Source of the DNA: Dasypus novemcinctus
Taxonomy: Eukaryota; Chordata; Mammalia; Cingulata; Dasypodidae
NCBI RefSeq assembly: GCF_030445035.2
Contig: NC_080694.1
Coordinates: forward strand, 69,579,147 to 69,643,146
Reading direction: 5' to 3'
DNA: 64,000 nucleotides
The notes beneath the pieces were generated by a model, which worked only from the letters and a program-made list of their open reading frames with translations, was not told the origin of the DNA and ran no database searches. Of the stretch, positions 34,429 to 46,000 are shown piece after piece. The translations under genes were made by a program, and so were the position numbers. Position 1 is the first letter of the stretch; every line of letters begins with the position of its first letter.

Positions 34429-36273
34429 TTTATCTTGGTGGGTTTAATCAGTTGCTTAGTTTGTTTGTATAGTTTGGAGTTTAAATAGTTGTTGTTTTTG
34501 CATGTGTGTTAAGTCTTCTCTTTGTCACTTTTTCTTCTTATTCTATTTCCTTGTTGTTGGCTAAGTTCACTTGAAGGAAAATATTAGGGCCAGTAAAAAG
34601 CACAAGGAGTAAGAAAAGAAAAGGAATAATAGTAGTATTGATAGTAAATATTAACAGAGGAACCATGTGAGATCTAGGAGAATGGATATTAGACGCATGT
34701 AAGGTATGTAGAGTTATAACAGTAAGAAAAGTAGGGTACATATAATGAGCAGTAAACTGAATATGGCTAGGAATATAGTGTGAATTAAAAGGCCAGGGTG
34801 TTCAGGAAAGAGGGAAAGAGAAAAGAAAGGACAATAATATAAAGAGTGAATATAAAATAGAAAACAGAAGAAAGGTATTATAAGTAAAAAGTCAGAAAAA
34901 TAGTGGGGCAAAGAAAGAGAGGTGTAAAGTAAGAGAAACAATCAATGATGGAGGATAGAAAGATGTAGAGGAAAGGGGGTAGTATTGGTGGCCAAAATCA
35001 ATACACACAGAAGAGAGTAAATGGAGAATGAGGAAATACAGCAAATGTGAAGTACTCCCTGCAGCACCCAATGTTAAAAGAATAAAAACGAAGAGAAAGA
35101 GAGAAAGAGAGAAAAAAAGGGACAAAAGTGAGTAGGGAAATAAGCAAGAAAAATAAAAAGAGAAAAAAAGAAAACAGAAAGGAGAAAGGGCCTGGGGGGA
35201 GTAGGGGTGGGATAAAAAGGAAGGTAAAACAAGATAAGCCAACCAAATACTAGGGTAAGTTTCAAGCAAGGAATTCTCTTTTCAGTTAAATAAAATGCTT
35301 ATGGATCTGATTTTCCTTCTTTCTCTCTTCCTCACTTCCCTCTCCCAGGCAGCAGGAAAGCTGCCTGAGAGGTCTGGTAGGAAGTTCATGTGGGTCCTTG
35401 TTGAACCAGCTCCACACAGAAAACAATGACTCTTAATTTCCAGAGAGAATGCACCCACACCTCGCCAGGAACTCCAAGTATGCTATTGGAAACTTGGAAA
35501 GCACCTCCCACAGTCCCTTTCCTTTAGGTGTGCTATGAGAGGGCTAGCTGATTTTCTGACTCCACCTTCTCCCAGGCCAAGTTACCTATCCCAGTGTATT
35601 TAGGTGAACTGGACTTTCTCAGCAGATTCACCACTCCTCTCTTTCCAGACTCTCCCTAAGCCAGCCAGTATGCTTCTCCAAGCACAAAACAAACAAACAA
35701 ACAAAACCCCCACAAAAAACAAACAAACAAAAAAACAAAAGGGGGGGAACATCAGAAAATTGAACCCGTATTAGCCAGCCCCCCCTGCTGCACCCCCAAC
35801 GAATCTCTCCAAATCAGTCCAAAACTGGAGGGCTAGAGCAATCCTGGACCTCTGGGAGTGCTGGACTCAGGAAAGGGAAGTCTGGGACACTGCACGTCTA
35901 GGTTATATAGGTCTGTAGAACATGAGCTATGGGGGCTGAGGGGACACAGACCTGGGGACCACACATCCGGGGACCATGGGGCCCAGAAATGCTGCCACAC
36001 AATGGACAGATCTCAGGGAACACCGAGGCTGCCAGCCCCAGAGGGAAGGGTCTCGCCAGCCCACTGCTTCCAACCTCTGTACTTGTAAGCTGCAGTTCTA
36101 CATTTAGCAAGCACCACCTCCATTACTGTCTCTCCATATCGATGTCCATACATCCTCTGCCCTGCATTCCTCCAAGACAGCCCACTCTGGCGAGACTCCA
36201 ACCCCACTCGGCTGCCTCTTTGCAGGAGAGATGGTAAGGTGCACTCACTCAGACACCATGTTGCCTCCTCTTT
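34429..36273 (-). promoter_or_regulatory. 5' UTR (internal promoter region) of L1 'B'
   Basis: About 1.85 kb between the element's 5' end and the ORF1 ATG. The distal half (35300-36270) is mixed in composition and somewhat GC-richer, with an (AAAC)n run at 35684-35740. The half next to ORF1 (about 34590-35230) is almost purely A/G on the plus strand, so polypyrimidine on the L1 sense strand. L1 5' UTRs normally hold the RNA polymerase II promoter; no specific binding site can be asserted here. Confidence 0.7.
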
Positions 36274-36289
36274 CCAGTCTCTTAATTTG

Positions 36290-36809
36290 TGTTGAGGTAT
36301 ATAAATTCTTTTTGTATGACAATTTGCCATTATCTGTCAAATGAAAAATGCACAACCTTTTGAACAAACTTCCAATAGTTTCATTTCCTGAAATTTATCT
36401 TGCATCCATATGTACAGTAATTCCAAAAAATAGTTGCACAGCATTGTTTTCTTGTGAAAAACTGGAAACAACCTAAATAATCACCAAGAAGAAACTAGTT
36501 ATCTGATAGTTACATACATTTAACAGAATTATACAAATATGCATGTAATCATGTGGAAGCATGGTCAAAATATTTTGTTAATTAAAACTGTATCTTGCAT
36601 GGCAGAGCATTTAATTTGTTTGATATAACAAATCATATTTTACACAAACTTGTAGAGACAACATTGGCTTCTTTTGGGGGAACAGGCTTAGCTTTATGAG
36701 ATGTACATATTTAATTTTCACTTCATATTTGAATCAATTTTAATTCTGAATATGTATTATTCAGAATAAGATGAAAATTTGAAAAATATTTAAAATAATT
36801 TATTTTGAT
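36290..36809. other. Unassigned AT-rich flank
   Basis: Sequence between L1 'B' and the next SINE; nothing recognised. Confidence 0.4.
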
Positions 36810-36820
36810 TACTTAGTTTT

Positions 36821-37253
36821 TTTAATAAAGATTTATTATTTATTTATTTCTCTCCCCTTCCCCCCCACCCAGTTGTCTGCTCTCTGTCCATTTGCTGTGA
36901 GTTCCTCTGTGACCGCTTCCATCCTCATCAGTGGCACCGGTGATCTGTTTCTTTTCTTTTCTTTTCTCTTTTTTTGTTGCATCATCTTGCTGTGTCAGCT
37001 TTCCGTGTGTGCTGTGCCATTCTTGGGCAGGCTGCACTTTCTTTTGCACTGGGCGGCTCTCCTTACGGGGCGCACTCCTTGTGCATGGGGCTTTCCTACT
37101 TGGGGAACACCCCTGCATGGCACGGCACTCCTTGCGTGCATCAGCACTGTGTATGGGCCAGCTCCACACGGGTCAAGGAGGCCCCGGGTTTGAACCGGGA
37201 CCCCCCATGTGATAGGCAGACGCCCTATCCATTGCGCCAAGTCAGCTTCCCTC
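36821..37253 (-). mobile_element. DAS SINE, full length
   Basis: Minus orientation: AATAAAGATTTATTATTTAT tail at the left, tRNA-like head at the right (GGGTTTGAACC B-box complement near 37185, then CGCCCTATCCATTGCGCCAA). Target duplications TACTTAGTTTT lie at 36810-36820 and 37254-37264, exact. Body and head match the copy at 45.3 kb with scattered changes. Frames of around 100 codons inside it are not genes. Confidence 0.92.
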
Positions 37254-37264
37254 TACTTAGTTTT

Positions 37265-37690
37265 GACAATGAAACAAACTTGATATCATAAAAACACATT
37301 TTTTATATCATTACCAAATAATTCATATCATAATAAATTGGATGCATGATGTCTAATGCATAGATTCAGTCTTTAACTCAGGTACTTTATTCTACAGTTT
37401 CAAAACTTCCCAGCTCCCCAGATTTCTGATCTCACAATATTACAACCACAAAATTAAGATTATCACCTTACTGCTTCTTTGCAACATCTCAAGGAATTTA
37501 GTGAGTTAAAAGAAAATGTTTTTTTAAACATTAAATAATTAAAATGATTTTTAAAAGATTTTAGTTTCAGATCCTGTTTAGTCAACTTAAAAAAAGCTAG
37601 TAGAGTTCTGTATAACTGCATGTATATCAATATAGATATTTTTACCACTGAGCCACACCCACTATGTTGCATATTCTTTTTAGTTTAAAT
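37265..37690. other. Unassigned AT-rich stretch
   Basis: Nothing recognised. Confidence 0.4.
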
Positions 37691-37699
37691 TTTGGTTTA

Positions 37700-38130
37700 G
37701 TTGTGTAGGTTCCACTGTTGAAAACTGAGGCATAGTGGTCTCACAGAGAGAGACGTGCTGTTTCCATGGCTATGATTTTAACATAGGAATGCAGCAATTA
37801 AGCCTTTCAGGTCAACAAGACAAAGCTGTCTGGGGCAGGGAGAAATATGAGCAAACACACTTTGCAGTTTGAAAGGAACACTAAATCTTTGTACTCTGAG
37901 ATAAGTTCTTTAATTTATGAGTACTGTTAATGTTTAGCTATACTGCTTGTGTTCATGATAGCTTGAGTATATATAATGTCACTTATAGAAAATAAAGTTA
38001 TCTGAGGAGTCTCTACTCGCAGACCCCCGGATCCTAGCACTCTCTCTCTCTTTTTCTCTTTGTTTCCTTCTCCTTTTTCTCTTTCTTTCATTCCCAATAC
38101 CCTTCAGGTCCAAATCTCTAACACTCTACC
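37700..38130 (+). mobile_element. Probable solo LTR, ends uncertain
   Basis: TATATATAATGTCAC near 37970 is followed by AATAAAG at about 37991, then GTCTCTACTCGCAGACCCCC and a pyrimidine-rich block up to about 38120. This order (TATA, poly-A signal, short R/U5) is that of a retroviral LTR in plus orientation. A TG start near 37712 and a CA end near 38123 are plausible, but I found no matching target duplication. Confidence 0.4.
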
Positions 38131-38139
38131 ACTGGCTAT

Positions 38140-38650
38140 ATACTACCAAACATACTTTCACACTTACAGTATGCTCTTAAATTAAAACTATTTTTTATTC
38201 TTACAAAAAATGTGTCAGTTCAGAGAAAATGACAATCTATTAATTTTTCAAATGTTTGTTAATTCTTCATTAAAGCATAGAATTAATAAATTTAAAATAC
38301 TAGGAAAAGCATTGAAGGGTGTTATTTCCCTGTATTTTCACTACATTTCCCCCCAATTTCTAAATGAAAGTAAGGCACAGCCTGCCTCTCATTTCATTGA
38401 ATAGTGGGCTTATTTACTCTTATCTCTTTTATATTCTAAGGGTGTGAGAAATAAAAAATTGAAACACACATTGGGAATGTTGAAGTATTACTTTTGCTTC
38501 TACCTATTGCTATCCACCTGTTGGATTGCTCATTCCTACTTTTTTTGATAAATTGAAAAATTGTTTTTTTAGCCCTTGCCATCCTTCTGAGTAACTGAAG
38601 GAGAAAGCCTCAAGGATTCTGAATAAGGAGACTAATATTTGCTATTAAAA
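38140..38650. other. Unassigned AT-rich stretch
   Basis: Nothing recognised. Confidence 0.4.
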
Positions 38651-38657
38651 GTCAAGA

Positions 38658-38855
38658 AAAGCAGGTGTAGCTCAGATGTTTGAGCACCTGCATCCCATAT
38701 ACGAGGTCCCAAGCTTAATCTCTGGTACCTCCTGAAAAAGGAAGTAAAAAAGTGGGGAGCTGGTTTAGCTCAGTGTTTGGGTCTGTACACCTGCTTCCCA
38801 TGTATGTGGTCCTGGTTCAATTCCTGCTACCTCCTGAAAAAACAAGCAAACAAAT
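38658..38855 (+). mobile_element. Two tandem tRNA-headed SINE monomers
   Basis: Monomer 1 (38660-38750): GTGTAGCTCAGATGTTTGAG A-box and GAGGTCCCAAGCTTAATC B-box. Monomer 2 (38754-38850): TGGTTTAGCTCAGTGTTTGG and GTGGTCCTGGTTCAATTCC. Each ends with CTACCTCCTGAAAAA or a close variant. GTCAAGA (38651-38657) and GTCAAGG (38856-38862) flank the pair as a likely target duplication, so they may have moved as a dimer. Same class as 4562-4646. Confidence 0.75.
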
Positions 38856-38864
38856 GTCAAGGAT

Positions 38865-39980
38865 AGAACAAGGGAAATTTTCACTTAAGTAGTTATTTTC
38901 AAGAGGAGAGAGTGTAACCCAAGGGATGTCATTAAAAATTTAACAGTTACAGTCATTTATTATTTCATTTTTCTCCTTGTCCCTGGAGATTGTATGACTC
39001 TGAAATTTAACTTCTCACAATGCTTTTTGAAGCTACTAAAAATTTTCAGGCAAATTTCATAGCTGCTCATGCAGCAAAATTACCTCTAGTGTTCTTTCTC
39101 TTAGAGAATAAAGACAATAAATGAACTGACTGTTGTTGAATATGAACGTGAATCCGTTACAAATCACTCCCAAATCTTCATTTCTTCTCAGATGCCAGAC
39201 AAGCCTTAAAGCAGCATTGGGGAATTACCAGATCACCAGGGACTGGCAACACTTCAGAGTCAGTATCTAATCTTCTCCACCATGCAGCCAACTTGTTAAA
39301 TGGCTGAAATGTCCATCTGGGGAAGAACCTTGAATCATATTTTACAGCATAGCAGGATCATTTCTTAAAAGGATTATCTTCTCCCTCAATTGAGGGGGTC
39401 TGGATCTGGGAATTGGTTTAGGACTGGAAAATGGGAAAGAGGCCATGAAAACTATGTTGATTCAAGTTATGCTTCTGACCCCAGATATAGAAATTTCCTC
39501 CTAATACACTCCAACTAACATCTTAGTAGGATGACTTCATATTTCATTCTTAGGAAACTTATGATAAATTGTCTACCACCACAGATCCTTGTAAGCCCAA
39601 ACACCCAGTCCTCTGGCTTAATTGTAGTCATTGGTCTCACCTTGTCTATGATGATTGAGTGGCCCTTGACATCTAATTTTTTAGGATGTCATTATTCTCA
39701 GTATCAGGTCCAGGTCCACAGCTGCATTTCCCATCATCATCTCTGGACCAGAGAAGTCAGATACTATAATGCACTTTAAGAACACTGATGTCCTCCTCAC
39801 CAAGTCTCTTCTAAATTCCTTGGTGAAGGAAACATCTTCCAAGTTTTCCACAGGGACTGTTTAGGAGGTGACCAATACATTGCATTAAAAAGATTCCAAA
39901 ATTCCTATGTTCCTGTGCCTGCTGATTCCTTATTCTCCGATATTCAAGGGAAGTTCCAGCATTTCAACCTCTCTTACTGT
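38865..39980. other. Unassigned stretch
   Basis: No gene or nameable repeat. Confidence 0.4.
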
Positions 39981-39984
39981 TTGT

Positions 39985-40205
39985 TTTTTTAACTTTATTT
40001 TTAAAGAAGTTTTAGATGATAGAAAAGTGACATTGAAAATATAGGGGATTTCCCTATACCCCACCAGCACCCCCTCTCTCATTTTCCCCTATTAATAACA
40101 TCTTACATGAATGTGGTACATGTGTTACAATTGATAAACATATATTGAAGCATTGCTAGTAACCATGATCTATAGTTTACATTATGGTTTACACTTGGAC
40201 GACTT
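39985..40205 (-). mobile_element. Older L1 3' end fragment
   Basis: TTTTAAAGAAGTTTTAGATG, then AATATAGGGGATTTCCC and ATAGTTTACATTATGGTTTA mark the 3' end of an older L1 subfamily in minus orientation. Confidence 0.65.
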
Positions 40206-40744
40206 GTTTTTTCAAGGGAAAGTGCCACATTTATTGCAGTATTTAAGTATTTTTAACCATTTAACATGTGTAAAACTGTGCTATTTTTATTGGTTCCTAT
40301 ATTCTGTTTAATGTATGATTGAAGAAGCTAAATTTTTTATTTTTTATTTTTAAAGAAGCTTTAGATTACATTAATGTTACATAAAAAATAGGGTATTCCC
40401 AAACGCCTCACCCTCACCCCTCCCCCACTTTCCCCCATTAACAACATTTTTCATTAGTGTTGTACATTGTTTACAACTGATGAGCACATATTGAAACAAT
40501 GCTACTAACTATGGACTACAGTTTATGTTTTGCCTTACAAAATGTAGGTTATGACAAAATGTGTAATAGCCTGTATCTCCTATTGCAATGTCATGCAGGA
40601 TAATTCCAATGTCCTCAAATTTCCCCCATGCTATATCTAGTCTTCCATCTTCTTCCCCTCAGAACATCAGGTGGCCATTGCCTTTATATCAATGATAAAA
40701 ATTCTTCCATGCTAGAATAACAATGTCTATAATAGAATAACAAT

Positions 40745-41130
40745 GAAAGCACATGCGTCTCAAGTGATTTGGCTCCCGTCTACCATATGGGAGGTCCAGG
40801 TTTCTCACACACTCCTGGTGAAGGCATGCTGGCCCAAGCAGAGAGCTGGTTCACAAGGAGTGCTGGCCTCCTGGAGAGCTGGTGCAGCAAGATGGCACAA
40901 CAAAAAGAGACACAGAGGGGAGTCGACAAGAGGTGCAACAGACCAGGGAGCTGAGGTGGTACAAGAAATTGAGTGCCTCTCTCTCACTCTGGAAGGACCC
41001 AGGATCAGATCCTGGTGTTGCCTAAAGAAAAGACACAGAAGAACACACAGTGAATGGACACGGACAGCAGACAACGAGCACAAAAACAACAGAAAGGTAG
41101 GAATAAATAAATAAATAAATCTTTAAAAAA
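40745..41130 (+). mobile_element. DAS-related SINE, 5' part of a chimera
   Basis: Plus orientation: diverged tRNA-like head (CCGTCTACCATATGGGAGG), a body with GGAGAGCTGGTGCAGCAAGA and an AATAAATAAATAAATAAATC tail followed by a short A-run. Direct junction with L1 sequence at about 41131. Confidence 0.8.
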
Positions 41131-41476
41131 TGAATGGTATGATGTGGGGGCATTTTCGGGACTTGGAGTTGTCCTGAATGATATTGCACAAACAGATGCA
41201 GGATATTATGTGTCCTTCCATAACCCACTGAATGTACTGGTAAAGAACGGAAAATACAATGTAGACTATAATCCATGTGGTGCAGCAGTGCTCCAAAGTG
41301 TAATCATGAAATGTAATGAATGTGCTACAATGATGAAAGAGGCTGTTAAACTGGGAGGAGTGTGGAGGGGTGGGGTATGGGGTGTAAGTGGACCTCTTAT
41401 ATTTTTTAATATAACATTTTTGTGATCAATGTATCTTTAAAAAAAGACTATTAAATAAAAATTTAAAAACAAAAAA
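41131..41476 (+). mobile_element. L1 3' end, 3' part of the chimera
   Basis: Plus-strand L1 3' terminus from TGAATGGTATGATGTGGGGG through GTGATCAATGTATCTTTAAA to an A-rich tail. It matches the complement of the 3' ends at 20.5 and 26.6 kb. AGAATAACAAT (40734-40744) and AGAATAATAAT (41477-41487) flank SINE and L1 together. A 94-codon frame at 41144-41425 matches frames in other L1 copies. Confidence 0.8.
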
Positions 41477-42009
41477 AGAATAATAATACATCTACTTTAG
41501 TCTATTGCTCATTCCCCAATCTGAAGGATTTGGAAATGGTGATGCCCACTCTGTTTCTAAATGAGAGAGTGCTTAAATCCCATGGGGCAAATGGATGGAA
41601 CTATCTTGCTTGCAGTTGCAGACACCCTCTGTTACTTGGGATGGGTGTTGTCCATCATCATCTCCTTGTTAGTTGTCCTGGGTGAGACTTGGACCACTTT
41701 TTTAATTCAAGCTTTACTTAGCCAAAGTAGAAGAATGTCAAGGCTACTTGCAGGTGCTTAAACCAATCCATTGTTTCCTGTGCTCTTGGTGAAAGCACCC
41801 ATGTCAATAAATTCAGAAAATTCAAATCTTTTATTTTGTATTCCTTAATACCCAATGCCAAATATATTCTCAAACTTCTGCTGATATGAGTTGTGTGGAA
41901 CTGTATCCCTTTTGGAGTAATAGATTATATTCTCATGGAGCAGCATTTGTGAGTATGCAATGAAACCTCCTGTGATTATAATTTCCCTGTATGATTAGTG
42001 GAGTGGAGA

Positions 42010-45000
42010 AAATTTTCATGTTCTATGTGATCTAAATGGCTAATGACATTGAGCATTTTTTCGTGTGCATTTGGCCATTTGTATATGTTCTTTGGAGAAA
42101 CATCTATTCAAGTATTTTGTGCATTTTTAAGTTGGATTGTTTGTTGTTTGCTTTTTATTATTGAATTGTAACATTTCTCTGTATATTCTGGTTATTAAAT
42201 CCTTATTAGTTATGTGTTTCCGAATTTTTCTACCATTCTGTAGGTTGTATTTTTGCCTTCATGACAAAGTCCTTCAATGGGTGAACGTTTTTTCTTTTAA
42301 CAAAGGTCTATTTACTATATTTCTTTTGTTGCTCGTGTCTTTGATGTAGAGTCTAAGAAGCCGTTGAATAACATGGAGGACCACCTATATTCTTTTGTGT
42401 ATGGAGTCCCAGTTTTTCTACACCATTTATAGAAGATATTGTTTTTTACCAATGGAATGGGCTTCATATCCTTGTCAAAAATCAGTTCGCCATAGATGAG
42501 GGTTGATTCCTAAATTCTAGTTCAATTTCATTGGCCTATATGTCTGTCCTTGTGCCAATACCATGCTGTTTTGATATAAGTTTTAAGATTAGGAAGTGTG
42601 AGTGCTCCAACTGATTTCTTTTTCAAGATGGCTTTAGCCATTTGGGACAGCTTACTCTTCCATATAAATTTGATAATTGTCTTTTCCATTTCTGGAAAGA
42701 AGGCTGTTGGAATTTTTATTGTGATTGTGTTAAATATGTGAATTGCTTTGGGTAGAACTATCATGATGATAATATTTTGTTTTCTAATCAACAAACACAG
42801 AATGTCTTTCTATTTATTTAGGTCTTATTTAGGATTTCTTTTAGCAATGTTCTGTTTTTCCTTGTGAAAGCCCTCTACATCCTTGATTATATTTATACCT
42901 AGATATTTAATTCTTTTAGTTGATTTTATAAATTTCTTAATTTCCTCTTCAGATTGTTAATTTTTAGTGTGCAGAAACACTGCTGATTTTTGCTATTAAT
43001 CCTGTGCATGACACTATTTTGAATTCATTTATTAATTCTAATAGCTTTCTTGTGGATTTTTCAGTATTTTCTATATATAGGATCCTGTCATCTACAAATA
43101 GTGAAAGTTTTACTTCTTCCTTTATAGGTTGGATTTCATTTATTTTTCTTGCCTAATTGCTCTAGCTAGAACTTCCAGTACAATGTTAAGTAATGGTAGT
43201 GACAATGGACACACTTATCTTGTTCCTGATCTTAGAAGGAAGCTTTCAGTCTTTCACCACTGATTATGATGTTAGTAGTGGGTTTTTCATATATGTCCTT
43301 TATTATGTTGAGGAAGTTTCCTTTTAGTCTTAGTTTTCAAAGTTTTGTTATCAATAAGGGATGCTGTATTTTGCCCTGTATATCTTTCCCATGTCAATGA
43401 GAAGATCATGTGGGTTTTTCTCTTTGTTCTGTTAATGTGGTGTATTACATTGATTAATTTTCTTAATCAATGCCTGAATAAATACCACATTATCATGGTG
43501 TATAATTTTTAATGTGCTATTGGATTCAGTTTGCTAGTACAGTTGAGGATTTTTGCATCTATATCCATAAGAGGTATTGGTTTGTAGTTTTCTTTTCTTG
43601 TCATATCTTTATCTGGCTTTGGTGTGAGGGTGATTTTGGCCTCATAGAAAGAGTTATGAAGTGTTCCCTCCTCTTCACTTTTTGAAAGAGTTTGAACAGA
43701 ATTGTAGTTTTCTTGGAATGTTTCAAGAATTCTCTTATGAACCCATCTGGTCCTAGGCTTTTCTTTATTGGGTGGTTTTTAATAACTGATTCAATCTCTT
43801 TGCTAGTTATTGATCTGTTGAGATCAGCTATTTCTTTTTGAGTCAGTGTCAGTTATTCAAGCATTTGTCCATTTTATCTAGGTTATCTCATTTGTAGGAA
43901 TACAGTTGTTCATACTTTCCTCCTATAAACCTTTTTATTTATGTGGAGTCAGTAGTAATGTTCCTCCTTTCATTTCTAAGATTATTGTTGCCTCTCTTTT
44001 TTTAAATTTTACAGTCTAGATAAAGTTCTGTCCTTTCAATGGATCTTTTCAGGGAACCAGCTTTTGGTTTCCTTGAGTCTCTCTATTTTTTTTTTTTTTT
44101 AATTCTCTATTTCATTTATCTCCACTATGATCTTTGTTATTCCTTCATTCTGCTTGCTTTGGGTTTAGTTTGCTCTTTATCTGGGTCTTATAGTTGTGAA
44201 GTTAGGTCTCTGCCTTGAGATCTTTCTTCTTTTTAATGTAGGCACTTAAAGCTATAGATTTCCCTCTCATCACTCCCTTTTTTCATTCCATAAACTTCCG
44301 TGTGCTGTGCTCTCATTTTCATTTGTTTGAAGATATTTCCTAATTACTTTTGAGATTTCTTTTTTGACCCATTAGTTGTGTAAATGTATGTTGTTTAATC
44401 CCCACATATTTGTTAATTTTCCTCGTCTCTCTATTATTGAATCCTAGCCTTATTCCATGGTTGGAGAAATACATTGGAGAAAATACATTGTATAATTTTA
44501 ATATGTTTTTATAAATTTAGACTGTTTTGTGACCTAATGTATGGTCTGTCCTGGATAATAATCCATGTAGATTAGGGAAGAATATGTACCCTGCTGCTGC
44601 TGGATGAAGTGTTTCTAGTTGATTGAGATCATCATTCAAATTTTCTTTATTTTTACTGATTTTCTATTCATATTTTCTAACCATTACTGAAAGTGATATA
44701 TTGAATATTGAATTCTCCTAATATTAAGGCTTGACTGCATATTTATTCCTTCAAATCTGCCAACATTTGCTTTATATATTTTGGGCCTCTGTTGTTGAGT
44801 TCGTATATATTTATAATTATAATGTCTTCTTATTGAATTGACCCAATTATCAGTATAAAGTGATCTTCCTTGTCCCCCATAACAGGTTATGTCTTCAAGT
44901 CTATTTTATCTGATATTATTTAAGTACCCCAGCTCTCTTACTGTTGCTATTAACATGTATATATATTTTCATCTCTTCACTTTCAGCCTGCTTGTGTCTT

Positions 45001-45261
45001 TGATTTAAGGTGAATATCTTATAGGCAGCATTTAATTGGGTCATGTTTTCTTTTTGTCCATTCTGCCTATCTCTGCCTTTTGACTGGAGAGCGTTATCCA
45101 TATACATTTAAAGTAAGTACTGATAATGCAGGACTTTCTTTTGGCATTTTGCTATTTTGTCTTTGTAAGTCTTATACCATTTTTGATCCTTGATTCTTTC
45201 ATTAATAACTACTTTCATATTTATTTGCTTTTTCATTATAGAATTTTGGATCATTCTCACT

Positions 45262-45300
<39 letters not shown>

Positions 45301-46000
45301 TTTATTTATTTATTTAATTTCCCCCCCCTCCCCTGGTTGTCTGTTCTTGGTGTCTATTTGCTGCGTCTTGTTTCTTTGTCCGCTTCTGTTGTCATCAGCG
45401 GCACGGGAAGTGTGGGCGGCGCCATTCCTGGGCAGGCTGCTCTTTCTTTTTCACGCTGGGCGGCTCTCCTCACGGGCGCACTCCTTGCGCGTGGGGCTCC
45501 CCCACGCGGGGGACACCCTTGCGTGGCACGGCACTCCTTGCGCGCATCAGCGCTGCGCATGGCCAGCTCCACACGGGTCAAGGAGGCCCGGGGTTTGAAC
45601 CGCGGACCTCCCATATGGTAGACGGACGCCCTAACCACTGGGCCAAAGTCCGTTTCCCTGTTCTCACTTCTTTATGAATATATTTTTCATATATTTTCTT
45701 TTTTTTTTTTTACCATGGTGTAACATTCTAAATCTATAACAATCACATTTGATACAATGCTGACTTAATTTGAATAGCATACATATCGTATTGTTCATTC
45801 ATTGTCCTCATTTCCTTTTGTTATTTTTCTGTGTTTTCCTTTATCTCCTTACACACTAAGGCTCATTTAAAAAAAAAGTCTTTTCAGGTATGTCTAAATC
45901 TGGTCCTCTTCATTGATGATTCCTTGTTCCTTTCTCTTTCTTTATCTTATAATCTTCTGTTGCACACTGTACATGTTAATATTTTAAATTGTTAATTATA
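42010..46000 (-). mobile_element. L1 'C': older antisense L1, mainly ORF2
   Basis: The best piece is 42528-42794 ([18 protein letters not shown], then [14 protein letters not shown]), the ORF2 region after the reverse transcriptase. The stretch up to about 45120 follows ORF2 in antisense back to the endonuclease, with many frame breaks. The FADD region is mutated near 43090. More diverged than L1 'A' and 'B'. The 5' border is unclear; 45661-46000 may still be L1. A DAS SINE interrupts it at 45267-45660. Confidence 0.75.
45267..45660 (-). mobile_element. DAS SINE, full length and well preserved
   Basis: Long T-run and AAGATTTATTTATTTATTTA at the left (tail), tRNA-like head at the right (GGGTTTGAACCGCGGACCTC, CTAACCACTGGGCC). 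Exact target duplication TTCTCACTTCTTT at 45254-45266 and 45661-45673. It keeps many CpG sites and a 30-base-plus homopolymer tail, which suggest it is the youngest of the three large copies here. Confidence 0.95.

Larger units (their letters stand above)
26601..36273 (-). mobile_element. L1 'B': full-length LINE-1, about 9.7 kb, with flanking target duplication
   Basis: One continuous antisense L1. Its flanks are CCAGTCTTTTAA (26589-26600) and CCAGTCTCTTAA (36274-36285), a 12-bp target duplication with one change, so both ends are intact. From 5' to 3' on the minus strand: 5' UTR 36273-34429, ORF1 34428 to about 33490, ORF2 33389-29628, 3' UTR 29627-26601. The 5' end reads GGAGGCAACATGGTGTCTGA, a normal L1-style start. 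The 3' end is T-rich on the plus strand. Both ORFs are broken by stops and frameshifts, so the element is dead. The length exceeds the 6-7 kb typical of mammalian L1 mainly because of the 3-kb 3' UTR. Confidence 0.9.
40335..41760 (-). mobile_element. Older L1 3' UTR fragment, split by a chimeric insertion
   Basis: Left part 40335-40744 (TTTAAAGAAGCTTTAGATTA ... CTAGAATAACAATGTCTAT) and right part 41477 to about 41760 (TCTACTTTAGTCTATTGCTC ... GTTACTTGGGATGGGTGTTG) are consecutive in the intact L1 3' UTR copies at 20.8-21.1 and 27.0-27.2 kb. The two halves are separated by the SINE-L1 unit at 40745-41476. Confidence 0.75.

Noticed and set aside
34714..35269. Membrane-protein-like leucine/phenylalanine-rich frames
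   Set aside because: They are translations of the polypyrimidine tract in the L1 5' UTR.
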